Counted from the stretch's first letter, positions 9,666-18,680 are shown. The stretch is DNA of 43,863 bases from Microvirga lupini (GCA_000517005.1 KI911965.1:733362-777224); one strand, 5' to 3'. Notes: generated by a model not told the origin, from the sequence alone. Numbers and translations are program-made.

Positions 9666-10667
9666 TTATGAAAGCAACCCTTCCTGCTGCGCCAACTCCT
9701 TGAGGTTCGTCTGCGGGCGGGCGCCGAGATGGCTGATGATCTCGGCGGCGGCCAATCCTCCAAGGCGGGCGCAGTCGGTGAGATCGAGATTCTTGACGAG
9801 GCCAGCGAGGAAGCCGGAGGCGAAGAGATCGCCGGCGCCGGTGGTGTCGACTACGCGCTCCACGGGGAAGGCCGGCACGGCCCTGGTCTCGCCGCGGCTC
9901 ACGATCAGCGCGCCGTCGCCTGAGCGCGTGATGGCGCCGAGCACGTTTTCCTCGCGCAGAGCGGCCAATGCGGTGTCCGCGTCGGAGGTACCGTAGAGGC
10001 TCTGCAATTCGTGGATATTAGCGAAGAGGATGTCGAGGCTGCCGTCGCGCATGAGACCTAAAAACTCGTCGCGGTAGCGATCGACGCAGAAGGCATCGGA
10101 GAGGGTGAGCGCGACCTTGTTGCCGGCCGCGTGGGCGATCTTTACCGCCTTGCGGAAGGCTTCCTTGGCGGCCGGCGGATCCCAGAGATAGCCTTCGAGA
10201 TAGACGATGGAAGAGGCGCGCACCGTCTCCGGATTCACGTCGTCGGGCGTGAGGTTCTGGCAGGCGCCGAGATAGGTGTTCATGGTGCGCTCGCCGTCCG
10301 GCGTCACCAGGATGAAGCTGCGCGCGGTGGCGGGGCCGTCCTCAGCCAAGGCCACGTCGTAATGAACGTCGATCGCCTTGAGATCATGGGCGAAGAGCTT
10401 GCCCGTCTCGTCGTTCTTGACCTTGCCGATGAAGCCGGCCTTGACCCCGAAGGAGGCAGCGCCCGCCGCCGTGTTGGCACCCGATCCGCCCGACACGATG
10501 ATCGCCGGCCCCATATCGCCGTAAAGCTCCTCGGCGCGGGCCTCGTCGATGAGCTGCATGGCGCCCTTGTGGACCTTCTTCTGGATGAGGAAGGCCTCGT
10601 CCGTATGGGCGAGCACGTCAACGATGGCATTGCCGAGGGTGAGGACGTCGATGCGGGTCTGGGACAT
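9666..10667 (-). CDS. PfkB-family sugar/nucleoside kinase, probably adenosine kinase
   Basis: The 333-residue protein has the ribokinase fold: N-terminal IDVLTLGNAIVDVLA, the GGSGANTAAGAASFG substrate loop and the C-terminal DTTGAGDLFASGFLAG motif with the catalytic Asp. Close relatives in alphaproteobacteria are annotated as adenosine kinases, which phosphorylate adenosine to AMP; substrate is inferred from overall resemblance. The ATG at 10667 begins MSQTRIDV; a longer frame to 10706 is open but lacks family similarity. Confidence 0.88.
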   Translation of the reverse strand: MSQTRIDVLTLGNAIVDVLAHTDEAFLIQKKVHKGAMQLIDEARAEELYGDMGPAIIVSGGSGANTAAGAASFGVKAGFIGKVKNDETGKLFAHDLKAIDVHYDVALAEDGPATARSFILVTPDGERTMNTYLGACQNLTPDDVNPETVRASSIVYLEGYLWDPPAAKEAFRKAVKIAHAAGNKVALTLSDAFCVDRYRDEFLGLMRDGSLDILFANIHELQSLYGTSDADTALAALREENVLGAITRSGDGALIVSRGETRAVPAFPVERVVDTTGAGDLFASGFLAGLVKNLDLTDCARLGGLAAAEIISHLGARPQTNLKELAQQEGLLS

Positions 10668-10737
10668 GAGCCACCGAGGTTGTGAAAGGATGGGGCGCTT
10701 TCGCATCCGGGACTTCTGCGGTCAAGACTGGCCTCTT

Positions 10738-11145
10738 TCAGACCTTATCCTGCACCGCCTGGATCGGTACCGGCGCGCGTCGCTCGCGGTTCTGCGCCCT
10801 GTCGAGAATGGCCAGCATCTCCTCAAGCTCGCTCTCGGAGAGACTGCGGATTTCGCGGGCGAGGCGATTGGCGAGCAAGGTCGCTTTCGGGTCCCCGCCT
10901 GCCGTGTCGATCTTTACCTTGGGGTCGGACAGGTCGGCGAGGCGCGTCAGCTCGTCGGCCTCGTCCCAGATGATGTGGAAATACTGCAGGACCCCCTGGA
11001 TCAGAGCCCAGGTGGGTTTGCCGCGCTCGCCGCGCTCCAGCGCCGAGAGATAGGCGCTCGATACGCCGAGATGGGCGGCCATGTCCTTCAACATCCGCCC
11101 GCGCTCCTGGCGCAGCTGCCGCACCCGTTCACCGAAGGGAGTCAT
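10738..11145 (-). CDS. XRE-family helix-turn-helix regulator
   Basis: The 135-residue protein has an N-terminal Cro/CI-type HTH at about residues 5-40 (MLKDMAAHLGVSSAYLSALE), then an acidic helical region (SLSESELEEMLAILDRAQ). It is the last gene of the minus-strand chain Tim44-like, mltA, Smr, XRE; its ATG follows the Smr stop by 4 nt. Its targets cannot be read from the sequence. Confidence 0.88.
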   Translation of the reverse strand: MTPFGERVRQLRQERGRMLKDMAAHLGVSSAYLSALERGERGKPTWALIQGVLQYFHIIWDEADELTRLADLSDPKVKIDTAGGDPKATLLANRLAREIRSLSESELEEMLAILDRAQNRERRAPVPIQAVQDKV

Positions 11146-11149
11146 GTAC

Positions 11150-11719
11150 CTATCCCACGCCCCGCCGGCGGCGGAGCCTGACATAGAGTGCACCGGATCC
11201 GCCATGCTGGGGAGAGGCCTCCTCGAAGCCGATCACCAGGGAGCGGAGATCGGGCAGGCGCAGCCAGTGCGGCACCATGCGCCGCAAGACCCCACGCTCC
11301 TCGAACAGGCCGGAACTCACGGCCGCGCCGCCCTTGCCGGTGATCACGAGGACAAGGCCGTAGCCGGACATTTGCGCCTGGTGGAGAAAGCGTAGGAGGG
11401 CGAAATGGGCCTCCTCCTGGCGCATCCCGTGCAGGTCGATGACGCTGTCCACATCCTTGCGGCCACGCCGGAGGGCCTGGAGCGTCTTGCACTCCACGGG
11501 AGCAAGCGGCGGTAGAACCGGTTTCGGCTGGAGCGGGAGCGGAGGCAGAACGGGGGCGGGGCCGGCGATCTGCGGGGCAGGGGCCGTGGCGGTCTTGTCC
11601 TCGGGTTCCGGCTCGGGCGGCAGGCGCTTGCCCTTCATGGGCTGGACGTGCCTGGCCACATGGGACCAGAGCCGCTTCTCCTCGGGGCTGAGCTGGCGGG
11701 TGCGGCTTCTCTTGGTCAT
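11150..11719 (-). CDS. Smr/MutS2-type domain protein
   Basis: This 189-residue protein has a disordered Pro-rich N-terminal half and a C-terminal Smr domain: the signature DLHGMRQEEAHFALLRFL, then VLVITGKGG and a basic end. Smr domains are nucleases or nucleic-acid-binding modules; stand-alone small Smr proteins in alphaproteobacteria are not well characterised. The ATG overlaps the mltA stop by 4 bp (ATGA), so it is translationally coupled. Confidence 0.9.
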   Translation of the reverse strand: MTKRSRTRQLSPEEKRLWSHVARHVQPMKGKRLPPEPEPEDKTATAPAPQIAGPAPVLPPLPLQPKPVLPPLAPVECKTLQALRRGRKDVDSVIDLHGMRQEEAHFALLRFLHQAQMSGYGLVLVITGKGGAAVSSGLFEERGVLRRMVPHWLRLPDLRSLVIGFEEASPQHGGSGALYVRLRRRRGVG

Positions 11720-12885
11720 GAATGGGATTTGGGCTGCAGAACCACGAAGCGTACGGGATGGCGCAGGAGGCCGGCGCGGCGTCCCGCCTCCTCGCCACTG
11801 CCGAAGAAGAAATCGCCCCGCGCCGGGCCGATGATGGCCGAGCCCGTATCCTGCGCGATCATCAGTCGACGCAGGGGCTCGGTCCGGTCGAGGGACAGTG
11901 GCAAGTGCCCGTCGAGCCAGACGGGCAGGCCATAGGCCCAGAGGGAGCGGTCCACCGCGAGGCTCCGGCCGGGCACGAGCGGGATGCCGGCGCCGCCGAT
12001 GGGCCCGTCCTCGGGCGCAAGCTCGCGCGCTTCGCGGAAGAAGATGTAGGACTGGTTCTGCCGCATCAGGGTCTTGGCCCGCTCGGGATGGTCCTTCAGC
12101 CAGCCCATGAGCTTTGCCAGCGTCATGGTCTCCAGATCCATCTCGCCCTGCTGCACCAGCAGGCGGCCGATGGAGGTGTAGGGCCGCCCATTGCGCCCGG
12201 CATAGGCCACGCGCATCACTGAGCCGTCATCGAGGCGGATACGGGCCGAGCCCTGGACATGGATGATGAAGGCCTCGCCCGGCTCGCGCAGATACACGAT
12301 GGGCTTGGCGAGCTTCCCTAAGGCTCCCTCCTCGATGGCGGCGCGGTCGGGATAGGGCTCGTAGCCGTCCCTGGTGCGCCGGGCCGCCTGGAGGCCCTTC
12401 TCAAGGCCGGGCAGGGTCGCTCCTTGAGAGATGGTGACGAGGTCCTCGGGCCTATCGAGCAGGGGGACGCGATAGGTGGAGTCGGGCGTGCGCGAGCCCT
12501 GGAATTCGGGCTCGTAATAGCCGGTGAGAAAGCCGCTGCCGGAATGGGGCGTGACGGCGACGGGCTGAAAATGCGTCTCGAAGAAGCGCCGGGCCTCGGT
12601 CTTGCCGAGGCCCGGCGTCCTCAAGGCCTCGCGGCAGACGGTCAGGAGATTTCCCTGTGGAACCTGGGCCGGGCGCAGCGCGGCGGCGCCGGCATCGAGC
12701 GCGCGGCAGGAGCGCAGGAAAGCCCGGAAGGCGGCCGCGTGATCGTCCGTCTCCCAGCCTGCGAGATCCTGGAAGGGCAGGGGCTCAAGGCGCGCCTGAT
12801 CCTTCAGCGCCGATGCTGCTTCGGCGGACATGTTCAACGTCCAGACGAGAGAGCAAGCGAGGAGGACCCGCCCGGCATGCCTCAT
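11716..12885 (-). CDS. mltA: Membrane-bound lytic transglycosylase A (MltA)
   Basis: MltA cleaves peptidoglycan glycan strands to make 1,6-anhydro products. The 389-residue product starts MRHAGRVLLACSLVW with a signal peptide, probably cut after AEA. The MltA barrel domain has GSGFLTGYYEPEFQGSR, and the C-terminal 3D domain contains AQDTGSAIIGPARGDFFFG with the catalytic Asp. I do not see a convincing lipobox. The ATG overlaps the Tim44-like stop by 4 bp, and its stop overlaps the Smr start in the same way. Confidence 0.94.
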   Translation of the reverse strand: MRHAGRVLLACSLVWTLNMSAEAASALKDQARLEPLPFQDLAGWETDDHAAAFRAFLRSCRALDAGAAALRPAQVPQGNLLTVCREALRTPGLGKTEARRFFETHFQPVAVTPHSGSGFLTGYYEPEFQGSRTPDSTYRVPLLDRPEDLVTISQGATLPGLEKGLQAARRTRDGYEPYPDRAAIEEGALGKLAKPIVYLREPGEAFIIHVQGSARIRLDDGSVMRVAYAGRNGRPYTSIGRLLVQQGEMDLETMTLAKLMGWLKDHPERAKTLMRQNQSYIFFREARELAPEDGPIGGAGIPLVPGRSLAVDRSLWAYGLPVWLDGHLPLSLDRTEPLRRLMIAQDTGSAIIGPARGDFFFGSGEEAGRRAGLLRHPVRFVVLQPKSHS

Positions 12886-13604
12886 TGCCCCGCTTCGGTC
12901 GCCACGAGCTGCCAGTTGGGATCGCGGCTGCCGAGGGCGCGGGCGAAGGTCCACACATCGGTGACGTCGGCCACCGTCTCGGGGCTGCCATCGACCACGT
13001 TGCCGGAGGCATCGCGGGTCGCGGTGATCAGCTTGGAGAGGAAGCGCACCACGATCTGGGCCGTCTTGCCCTGAAGCTCGGCCCCGGCCATCTCGGCCTT
13101 GTCGATGGACACGAAGGTGGTTTCCACCGTCTCGCCCCGGCGCTCGCGCTCGGTGATCGCCCGCTCGAAGCCTTCATAGACCTCCTTGGCAAGGAGGTCC
13201 TTGAGGGTCCTGCGGTCGCCCTGCGCGAAGGCGGTGACGATCATCTCATAGGCGGACTTGGCGCCTTCCAGGAATTCGGTGGGATTGAAGTTCGGCTCGA
13301 GGCGGGCAATGCCGTCGAGGGCCAGGGCCATGGGCGTGCCGGGCTCGGTGATGCCCTTCCAGCGCTCGGCCGAGGGAACCTCGGCGGCGGGACGGGCACC
13401 GTTGACGCCAGGCAGGCGCACCACATTGTGATCCGGCTCGGCCGGCGTATTGCCGGGGCGGAGGGGCGCATCCCGGCGCGACATCGGGTCGAAGGGCGGC
13501 TGCTCGTTGCCGGTCTTCTGCCCCAGAACGGAGCGCAGACGCCAGATCACGAAAACGGCGAGTACTATAAAAATGAGGGTCGTGATGTCGAAGGAATCCT
13601 GCAT
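12882..13604 (-). CDS. Tim44-like domain inner-membrane protein
   Basis: The 240-residue protein starts with one membrane helix (residues about 8-22, TLIFIVLAVFVIWRLRSVLG), followed by a Pro/Asp-rich linker, then a Tim44 domain from about residue 95 (FNPTEFLEGAKSAYEMIVTA through WTFARALGSRDPNWQLVATE). Mitochondrial Tim44 anchors the import motor; the bacterial relatives are membrane-anchored with no settled role. It heads the operon with mltA and is divergent from secB, an arrangement common in alphaproteobacteria. Confidence 0.9.
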   Translation of the reverse strand: MQDSFDITTLIFIVLAVFVIWRLRSVLGQKTGNEQPPFDPMSRRDAPLRPGNTPAEPDHNVVRLPGVNGARPAAEVPSAERWKGITEPGTPMALALDGIARLEPNFNPTEFLEGAKSAYEMIVTAFAQGDRRTLKDLLAKEVYEGFERAITERERRGETVETTFVSIDKAEMAGAELQGKTAQIVVRFLSKLITATRDASGNVVDGSPETVADVTDVWTFARALGSRDPNWQLVATEAGQ

Positions 13605-13866
13605 CGTCGATCCGTTGTGAGCCTGCCCGCGCCCGGTTGTCGCCGGGCGTTGTATCAAGGAGGCGAAGGTGTCATCCTTCGCATATGGGGTCTTGAGGTC
13701 GTAACATCCACCTCTGCCCCCGACAAGCGATTGAGTCGGCTGAAATCTTGCTTCGTACCGGAGAAGCTGATAGCGCGAAGATCCATGGCCCGAAGCGAGC
13801 CGGCGCTTTGCCTGACGACGTGTTCCGTCCGGGCCCGACAAGACACCCCTTAGGGAGCATGAACCC

Positions 13867-14349
13867 ATGGCCGAAAACCCGGCAAACAACGGAGCGCCCA
13901 CGCTCAACGCCCTTGCGCAGTACTGCAAGGATTTTTCCTTCGAGAACCCTAACGCGCCCCGCTCCCTGCAGCAGCAATCGGAAGGCCCGCAGATCAACCT
14001 GCAGGTCAATGTGAACGCCAAGCAGCTGGCCGAGGCCGATTTCGAGGTCGACCTCACCCTCGAGGGCGATGCCAAGATCGGCGGCAAGGATGTGCTGTTC
14101 GCCTTCGAGCTGACCTATTCCGGCGTGTTCCGGATCCAGAACATCCCGCAGGAGCAGCTGCACCCGGTGGTGATGATCGAATGCCCGCGCCTGCTCTTCC
14201 CCTTCGCCCGCCAGATGGTGGCCGACGCGGTGCGCAACGGCGGCTTCCCGCCCCTCTACATCGACCCGATCGATTTCGTGGCCCTCTATCGCCAGCGCGC
14301 CTCTGAGATGCAGGCCCAGCAGAACGGCGGCGGCCAGACGCTGTCGTAA
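13867..14349 (+). CDS. secB: Protein-export chaperone SecB
   Basis: SecB keeps preproteins unfolded and hands them to SecA. The 160-residue product carries the core of the family: [43 protein letters not shown] and a C-terminal segment with [20 protein letters not shown]. The ATG at 13867 follows a TTAGGGAG ribosome site. It stands alone on the plus strand and ends with a strong hairpin terminator. Confidence 0.97.
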   Translation: MAENPANNGAPTLNALAQYCKDFSFENPNAPRSLQQQSEGPQINLQVNVNAKQLAEADFEVDLTLEGDAKIGGKDVLFAFELTYSGVFRIQNIPQEQLHPVVMIECPRLLFPFARQMVADAVRNGGFPPLYIDPIDFVALYRQRASEMQAQQNGGGQTLS

Positions 14350-14376
14350 GCGATCTTTCCAGTTTCGGATTGTCCG

Positions 14377-14413
14377 ATCGGGCGAGGCGGTTTCCGCTTC
14401 GCCCGATTTTTTA
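14377..14413 (+). terminator. Intrinsic terminator of secB
   Basis: ATCGGGCGAGGCGG pairs with CCGCTTCGCCCGAT through a three-base TTT loop (one G-T pair), and is followed at once by a run of T. It starts 28 bp after the secB stop. Confidence 0.88.
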
Positions 14414-14457
14414 TGCGCGCAGACGCCCTCAAAGATTGGCTGGCCGTTCACCTCTTT

Positions 14458-14662
14458 CGTCATCACCGACCCTGTGCCGGTGATCCCGATGCGAATAGTG
14501 CCGTGGTGTCATTCCCGGCCGGAGATGGCAAAGCCATCGGAGGGGAAGGGAATCCAGAGCGCTGCACGTGTGAATGGATCCCCTTCCCGGCCTGCGGCCG
14601 CCGGGGATGACAGCGGAGCGCTTCACAGGATCGGGATGGCCGGGACAAGCCCGGCCATGACG
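14458..14662. repeat. Family B palindromic repeat, copy 2, split by a family A element
   Basis: The left B arm (CGTCATCACCGACCCTGTGC..., 14458-14490) and right B arm (...GGCCGGGACAAGCCCGGCC..., ending 14662) are in normal order, but the loop between them is about 140 bp instead of about 25 because a full family A element occupies 14507-14612. With the secB terminator it accounts for most of the 363-bp gap between secB and dnaQ. Confidence 0.85.
14507..14612. repeat. Family A palindromic repeat, copy 3, nested in family B
   Basis: Ends TGTCATTCCCGGCCGG and GGGGATGACA are inverted; inner arms are GGGGAAGGGAATCCA and TGGATCCCCTTCCC. It is wholly inside the loop of the surrounding B element. Confidence 0.87.
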
Positions 14663-14712
14663 TGGGAATGGATGATCTCCCTCTCACGACGAGGGTTGAC
14701 GCCGGTTCAAGG

Positions 14713-15435
14713 TCAGGAAGCCTCCGGCGTGGTCTCGCCGAGATAGTCGCGCCAGATGGCGTTGGGGCCGATGGATTGGATGAAGGCCTCGTGCGCCGCG
14801 CGTTCGGCCTCGGTCAGCCGCGAGATCAGGGTGCGCGGACGCGCCTCGCGGGCCGCTGCGGCTCCCTGGCGGGCCGCGCCTGCCCGCGCGGAGGGCTGCA
14901 GCGACAAATCGAAGCCGACCTGCCGGCCGCCGATCAGCTCGATATAGACCTCGGCCAGGATCTCGGCGTCGAGGAGCGCTCCGTGCTTGGTGCGCTTGGA
15001 ATTGTCGATCCCGTAGCGCGCGCAGAGCGCATCGAGGTTGTTCGCCGCACCCGGATGCTTGCGCCGGGCCATGCTCAGCGTGTCGACCACGTCGGATAGG
15101 GTGAACTGCCTGTGCCCGGTGCGGGCGAATTCCGCATTGAGGAAGCCGATGTCGAAGGCGGCGTTGTGGATGACGAGCCGCGCATCGCGGACGAACTCAT
15201 CGAACTCGTCCGCGATCATTGCAAAGACCGGCTTGTCCTTGAGAAACTCGTCGGAGAGCCCGTGGACCGCGAAGGCGCCGGGCGAGACTGGGCATTCCGG
15301 GTTGATGTAGACGTGATAGCTCCTGCCAGTGGGGATGTGATTGAGGAGCTCGACGCAGCCGATTTCGATCACCCGGTCGCCCTTGGCGTGATCGGTGCCG
15401 GTGGTTTCGGTATCGAGAACGATTTCACGCAACAT
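14713..15435 (-). CDS. dnaQ: DNA polymerase III epsilon subunit, proofreading exonuclease
   Basis: The 240-residue 3'-5' exonuclease of the DEDDh type proofreads for the replicative polymerase. ExoI is LDTETTG (Asp8, Glu10), ExoII is HNAAFDIGFLN, and ExoIII is KHGALLDAEILAEVY. An Ala/Arg-rich linker precedes the C-terminal part that should bind the alpha subunit. It lies 6 nt downstream of coaE in the minus-strand run ppsR-maf-aroE-coaE-dnaQ leading away from the predicted origin. Confidence 0.97.
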   Translation of the reverse strand: MLREIVLDTETTGTDHAKGDRVIEIGCVELLNHIPTGRSYHVYINPECPVSPGAFAVHGLSDEFLKDKPVFAMIADEFDEFVRDARLVIHNAAFDIGFLNAEFARTGHRQFTLSDVVDTLSMARRKHPGAANNLDALCARYGIDNSKRTKHGALLDAEILAEVYIELIGGRQVGFDLSLQPSARAGAARQGAAAAREARPRTLISRLTEAERAAHEAFIQSIGPNAIWRDYLGETTPEAS

Positions 15436-15441
15436 CGCTGA

Positions 15442-16059
15442 TTAACTCTTCATCAAAAAGTGGGAGCGCCGTCCCGGCCGGCCGGCGAGACAGGCAAGGA
15501 TCGATCTGACCTGGGCCTCGGCGGACAAAAAGCCGCGGCTGGTATCGACCAGGAAATGAGCCCGGGCACGCTTGTCCGCATCCCTCATCTGCTTGGCCAG
15601 GATGGCACGAAATTTTTCTTCCGTCATGCCGGGACGGGCCATGACGCGGGCGCGCTGCACGGAAGCAGGTGCCGTGACGACGAGAACCGCATCGCAGCGC
15701 GTCTCGCCGCCGGTCTCGAACAGCAGCGGAATATCCAGCACGGCCACCGGGGACAGGGCCGAGACTCTCTTGAGAAAGGCTTCCTCCTCCTCGCGCACCA
15801 GCGGATGCACGATGGCCTCCAGCTGCTTCATGCGGTCCGGATTGCCGAGAACGGCGGCGCCCAGGCGTGCCCGGTCGACAGCTCCGTCGGTGACGGTGCC
15901 CGGAAAGGATTTGTCGATCAGCGGCGCAGCGCGGCCGCGATAGAGCCTGTGCACGGTGGCATCGGCATCGTGAACCGGCACGCCGAGCCTGCGGAAGAGA
16001 TCGACGGTGGCCGATTTTCCCATGCCGATGGAGCCGGTGAGGCCGAGCACGAAGGTCAT
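15442..16059 (-). CDS. coaE: Dephospho-CoA kinase CoaE
   Basis: CoaE phosphorylates dephospho-CoA in the last step of coenzyme A synthesis. The 205-residue P-loop protein has LGLTGSIGMGKSATVDLFRR at the N-terminus, the DADATVHRLY motif and the lid region VARPGMTEEKF-like RVMARPGMTEEKFRAI. Its ATG overlaps the aroE stop by 4 bp. Confidence 0.96.
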   Translation of the reverse strand: MTFVLGLTGSIGMGKSATVDLFRRLGVPVHDADATVHRLYRGRAAPLIDKSFPGTVTDGAVDRARLGAAVLGNPDRMKQLEAIVHPLVREEEEAFLKRVSALSPVAVLDIPLLFETGGETRCDAVLVVTAPASVQRARVMARPGMTEEKFRAILAKQMRDADKRARAHFLVDTSRGFLSAEAQVRSILACLAGRPGRRSHFLMKS

Positions 16060-16904
16060 CGATGGGCCTCGATGTCGGCCAGGATCAGCGCCCGCAACTC
16101 GGGCGTCACCTCCGGGGTCACGCCGAACCAGCGCTTGAAGCCCGGCACAGCCTGATGCAGCAGCATGCCGAGCCCATCGACGGTTCTCAGACCCTGCGCC
16201 GCAGCAGCAGCAAGGAGAGGGGTCTCGAGCGGCACATAGACGATGTCCGCCACCACGGCGTGGCGCGGCGCCCGGGACAGATCGAGGACGAGCGGCGGCT
16301 GGCCCGCCATGCCGAGCGAGGTGGTGTTGACGATGAGCTGGGCATGCGGGATCACCCGCGGAAGAGCCTCCCAGGCTGCGGTCTCCAGGGCGACGGGGCT
16401 GCCCCGCCTGAGATCTCGAACCAGGTCCTCCGCCTTCGACAGGGTGCGGTTCGCCACGAAGATGCGCTTGCAGGGCCGGTTCTGGAGACCCGCCACCACG
16501 GCCCGGGCGGCTCCGCCGGCGCCGAGCACGAGGATCGTTTCCACATCCTGTTCCCAGCCTGTCCCCAAGCTCGCATCGAGATGGGCCATGAAGCCGGCGA
16601 CGTCGGTGTTGTCGCCCCAGAGCACGCCGTCCTCGATCCAGAGGGTGTTCACGGCGCCCACGCGTTCCGCCTGCGCCGTGCGCCGCTCGACGCTCAAGAA
16701 CGCCATCTCCTTGTGCGGAATGGTGACGTTGCCGCCGGCGAAACCCTGGGACCGGAAGCTCTTCAGGAAATCCCCGAAATTCACAGGCGCGACGTCGATG
16801 CGCTCATAGGAGCCGTCGAGCCCGTATTGCTTCAGCCAATAGCCGTGGATCAGGGGCGAGCGGGAATGCTTGATCGGATGGCCGACGACGAAGGCCTTCG
16901 TCAT
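16056..16904 (-). CDS. aroE: Shikimate dehydrogenase AroE
   Basis: AroE reduces 3-dehydroshikimate with NADPH in aromatic amino acid synthesis. The 282-residue product starts MTKAFVVGHPIKHSRSPLIH and shows substrate-binding SRSP, catalytic Lys in NVTIPHKE, Asp in GDNTD and the nucleotide loop LGAGGAAR. The ATG at 16904 was chosen because the family starts at VVGHPI; the open frame runs much further upstream but without similarity. Confidence 0.97.
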   Translation of the reverse strand: MTKAFVVGHPIKHSRSPLIHGYWLKQYGLDGSYERIDVAPVNFGDFLKSFRSQGFAGGNVTIPHKEMAFLSVERRTAQAERVGAVNTLWIEDGVLWGDNTDVAGFMAHLDASLGTGWEQDVETILVLGAGGAARAVVAGLQNRPCKRIFVANRTLSKAEDLVRDLRRGSPVALETAAWEALPRVIPHAQLIVNTTSLGMAGQPPLVLDLSRAPRHAVVADIVYVPLETPLLAAAAAQGLRTVDGLGMLLHQAVPGFKRWFGVTPEVTPELRALILADIEAHR

Positions 16905-16983
16905 AAATTCAGTCCTTGGCGCGTCGTGCGGAACGGCGGACCTCGGTTTTCCGCTCCGAACGATGCGCGAGTCAAGATAAGAG

Positions 16984-17033
16984 GAGCATCGGATCCATCC
17001 CAAAAGTGGAATCCACTCTTGGGTCCGATGCTC
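16984..17033. repeat. Family D palindrome at the maf 3' end
   Basis: GAGCATCGGA and TCCGATGCTC form the outer arms and AGTGGA/TCCACT the centre of an imperfect 50-bp palindrome. Its right end reaches the first base of the maf stop codon, so a maf transcript would fold here. A related half, GCATCCGATGCTCTAG, is at 36968-36982. Confidence 0.75.
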
Positions 17034-17650
17034 TAGAGAGCCAGGCAGCCGAGACGGCGCAGGGACGCGAGCAGCGGGAGGAGGGGGAGTCCCAGGATCG
17101 TCGAATGGTCCCCCTCGACCGCTTCGAACAGATGAACCCCGAAGCCTTCGAGCTGGTAAACGCCGACGCTTTTGAGCACATCGGGCCCGGCGAGGTCGAG
17201 ATAAAGATCGACCGCCTCCTCCGTCAGGGAGCGCATGGTGAGCGTGGCGCTGTCTAAGAATCCCTCGACCACCTGTCCGCTGATGGCGATGGCGCCGGCC
17301 GAATGCAGGGCATGGTGACGGCCCGACAGCGTCATCAACTGCGCCCGGGCCGCCGCACGATCCGCGGGCTTGTGAAAAACCTCTCCTTCGCATTCGAGCA
17401 CCTGATCGGCACCGAGCACGACCCGTTCCGGATGGCGGCGGCTCACGGCCAGCGCCTTTTCCGCAGCGAGGCGTCCGGCGAGCGCCGGCGGATCGAGTTT
17501 ATCCTGGACGGCCGCCTCTTCGACGGCGCGCTCGTCGATGTCGGAATTCTGCGTCTCGACGGGAAGACCTGCGCTCACGAGCAAGGCGAGTCGGGTCGCG
17601 CTCGTCGAGGCGAGGAGCAGCTTTTCGGAATGGGTCCAGAGCGCCGGCAT
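17033..17650 (-). CDS. maf: Maf-family nucleotide pyrophosphatase
   Basis: Maf/YhdE/YceF proteins hydrolyse non-canonical or ordinary nucleoside triphosphates to monophosphates. The 205-residue product shows the LLASTSATRLALL N-terminal motif, a DIDERAVEE segment, GADQVL and the SVGVYQLEGFG loop. It follows ppsR by 4 nt and precedes aroE, an order also found at the Caulobacter origin. The exact nucleotide substrate is not clear. Confidence 0.93.
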   Translation of the reverse strand: MPALWTHSEKLLLASTSATRLALLVSAGLPVETQNSDIDERAVEEAAVQDKLDPPALAGRLAAEKALAVSRRHPERVVLGADQVLECEGEVFHKPADRAAARAQLMTLSGRHHALHSAGAIAISGQVVEGFLDSATLTMRSLTEEAVDLYLDLAGPDVLKSVGVYQLEGFGVHLFEAVEGDHSTILGLPLLPLLASLRRLGCLAL

Positions 17651-17654
17651 GAAT

Positions 17655-18485
17655 TTATTCCGCGATGAAGCGCAGACGGTGATCGCGATAGAGGTCGATG
17701 ATCGCCGCGGCCGTTTCCTCGATGGAGCGGCGGGTCACGTCGATCACCGGCCAGCCATTGCGGGCGAAAAGCCGCCGCGAGGCTGCGAGTTCCTCCGCCA
17801 CCGCGTCGCGGTCCACATAAGAGGTGTCGTCGTCGGCGTTGAGACTGAGCAGTCGGTTCTGCCTGATCTGCACGATGCGCTCCGGCGTCGCCACGAGGCC
17901 GACGATCAGCGCTTTCTTCGCCGATTCCAGAACCGGCGGCGGCGGCACGCCGGGAACGAGAGGAATATTCGCCGTCTTCAGACCGCGATTGGCGAGATAA
18001 ACGGCCGTCGGCGTCTTCGAGGTGCGGCTGACGCCCACCAGGATCACGTCCGCCTCATCGAGATCGTGCGGCAGATGCCCATCGTCGTGCATAAGGGTGA
18101 AGTTCATCGCGTCGATGCGCTTGAAATATTCCGCGTTCAGCATGTGCTGCGCGCCGGGACGCGCCGTCGAATGCGTGCCGAGATAGGAGGAGAGCAGGGC
18201 ATGCACCGGTTCGAGCACGGAGAGATGCGGCGAGCCGGTGTTCCGGCAGACCTCTTCGAGCCGGTGCGCCAGATCCTGCTCCACCAGGGTATAGAGCACG
18301 ATGCCGGGCGCGGTCTCGATTTCGCTGATCACGCGCTCGAGCTGCGTGTTGGAGCGCACCAGCGGATAGACATGCTCGATGGCGGCCACGCCCTCATATT
18401 GCGCCACCACCGCGCGGGCGACGGTGATCAGCGTTTCGCCCGTCGAATCCGAGACGAGGTGGAGATGGAAATAGCTGCGTCCCAC
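17655..18485 (-). CDS. ppsR: DUF299 pyruvate phosphate dikinase / PEP synthase regulatory protein
   Basis: Members of this family are bifunctional ADP-dependent kinases and phosphorylases that switch pyruvate,phosphate dikinase or PEP synthase off and on. The 276-residue product has the N-terminal [14 protein letters not shown], the P-loop-like [15 protein letters not shown] and the C-terminal [19 protein letters not shown] prefer the GTG at 18485, which has GGAGAG 8 nt upstream; a TTG at 18518 abuts the DnaA box. This is the equivalent of the gene beside oriC in Caulobacter. Confidence 0.93.
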   Translation of the reverse strand: MGRSYFHLHLVSDSTGETLITVARAVVAQYEGVAAIEHVYPLVRSNTQLERVISEIETAPGIVLYTLVEQDLAHRLEEVCRNTGSPHLSVLEPVHALLSSYLGTHSTARPGAQHMLNAEYFKRIDAMNFTLMHDDGHLPHDLDEADVILVGVSRTSKTPTAVYLANRGLKTANIPLVPGVPPPPVLESAKKALIVGLVATPERIVQIRQNRLLSLNADDDTSYVDRDAVAEELAASRRLFARNGWPVIDVTRRSIEETAAAIIDLYRDHRLRFIAE

Positions 18486-18518
18486 GGCGGAAGCTCTCCA
18501 TGAAGAGGAGTCGATCAA

Positions 18519-18527
18519 TGTGGATAA
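18519..18527 (-). promoter_or_regulatory. Perfect DnaA box
   Basis: Plus strand reads TGTGGATAA, the exact complement of the high-affinity DnaA site TTATCCACA. It sits 34 bp upstream of the ppsR GTG, so DnaA bound here could also affect ppsR. Confidence 0.85.
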
Positions 18528-18680
18528 AGCGCCGGCATGCGGAGGTCCAGCGCGAGGGCCTGTGGGATTCAGCCAAAGCCATCAACAGGGCTCATCGTTG
18601 TGCGACTCCGGAAGTGTCGAATTGGGAGAATCCGGCACGAATCATCCGACGATTTCCGATTCAGACTTGGTTAAGCTTCG

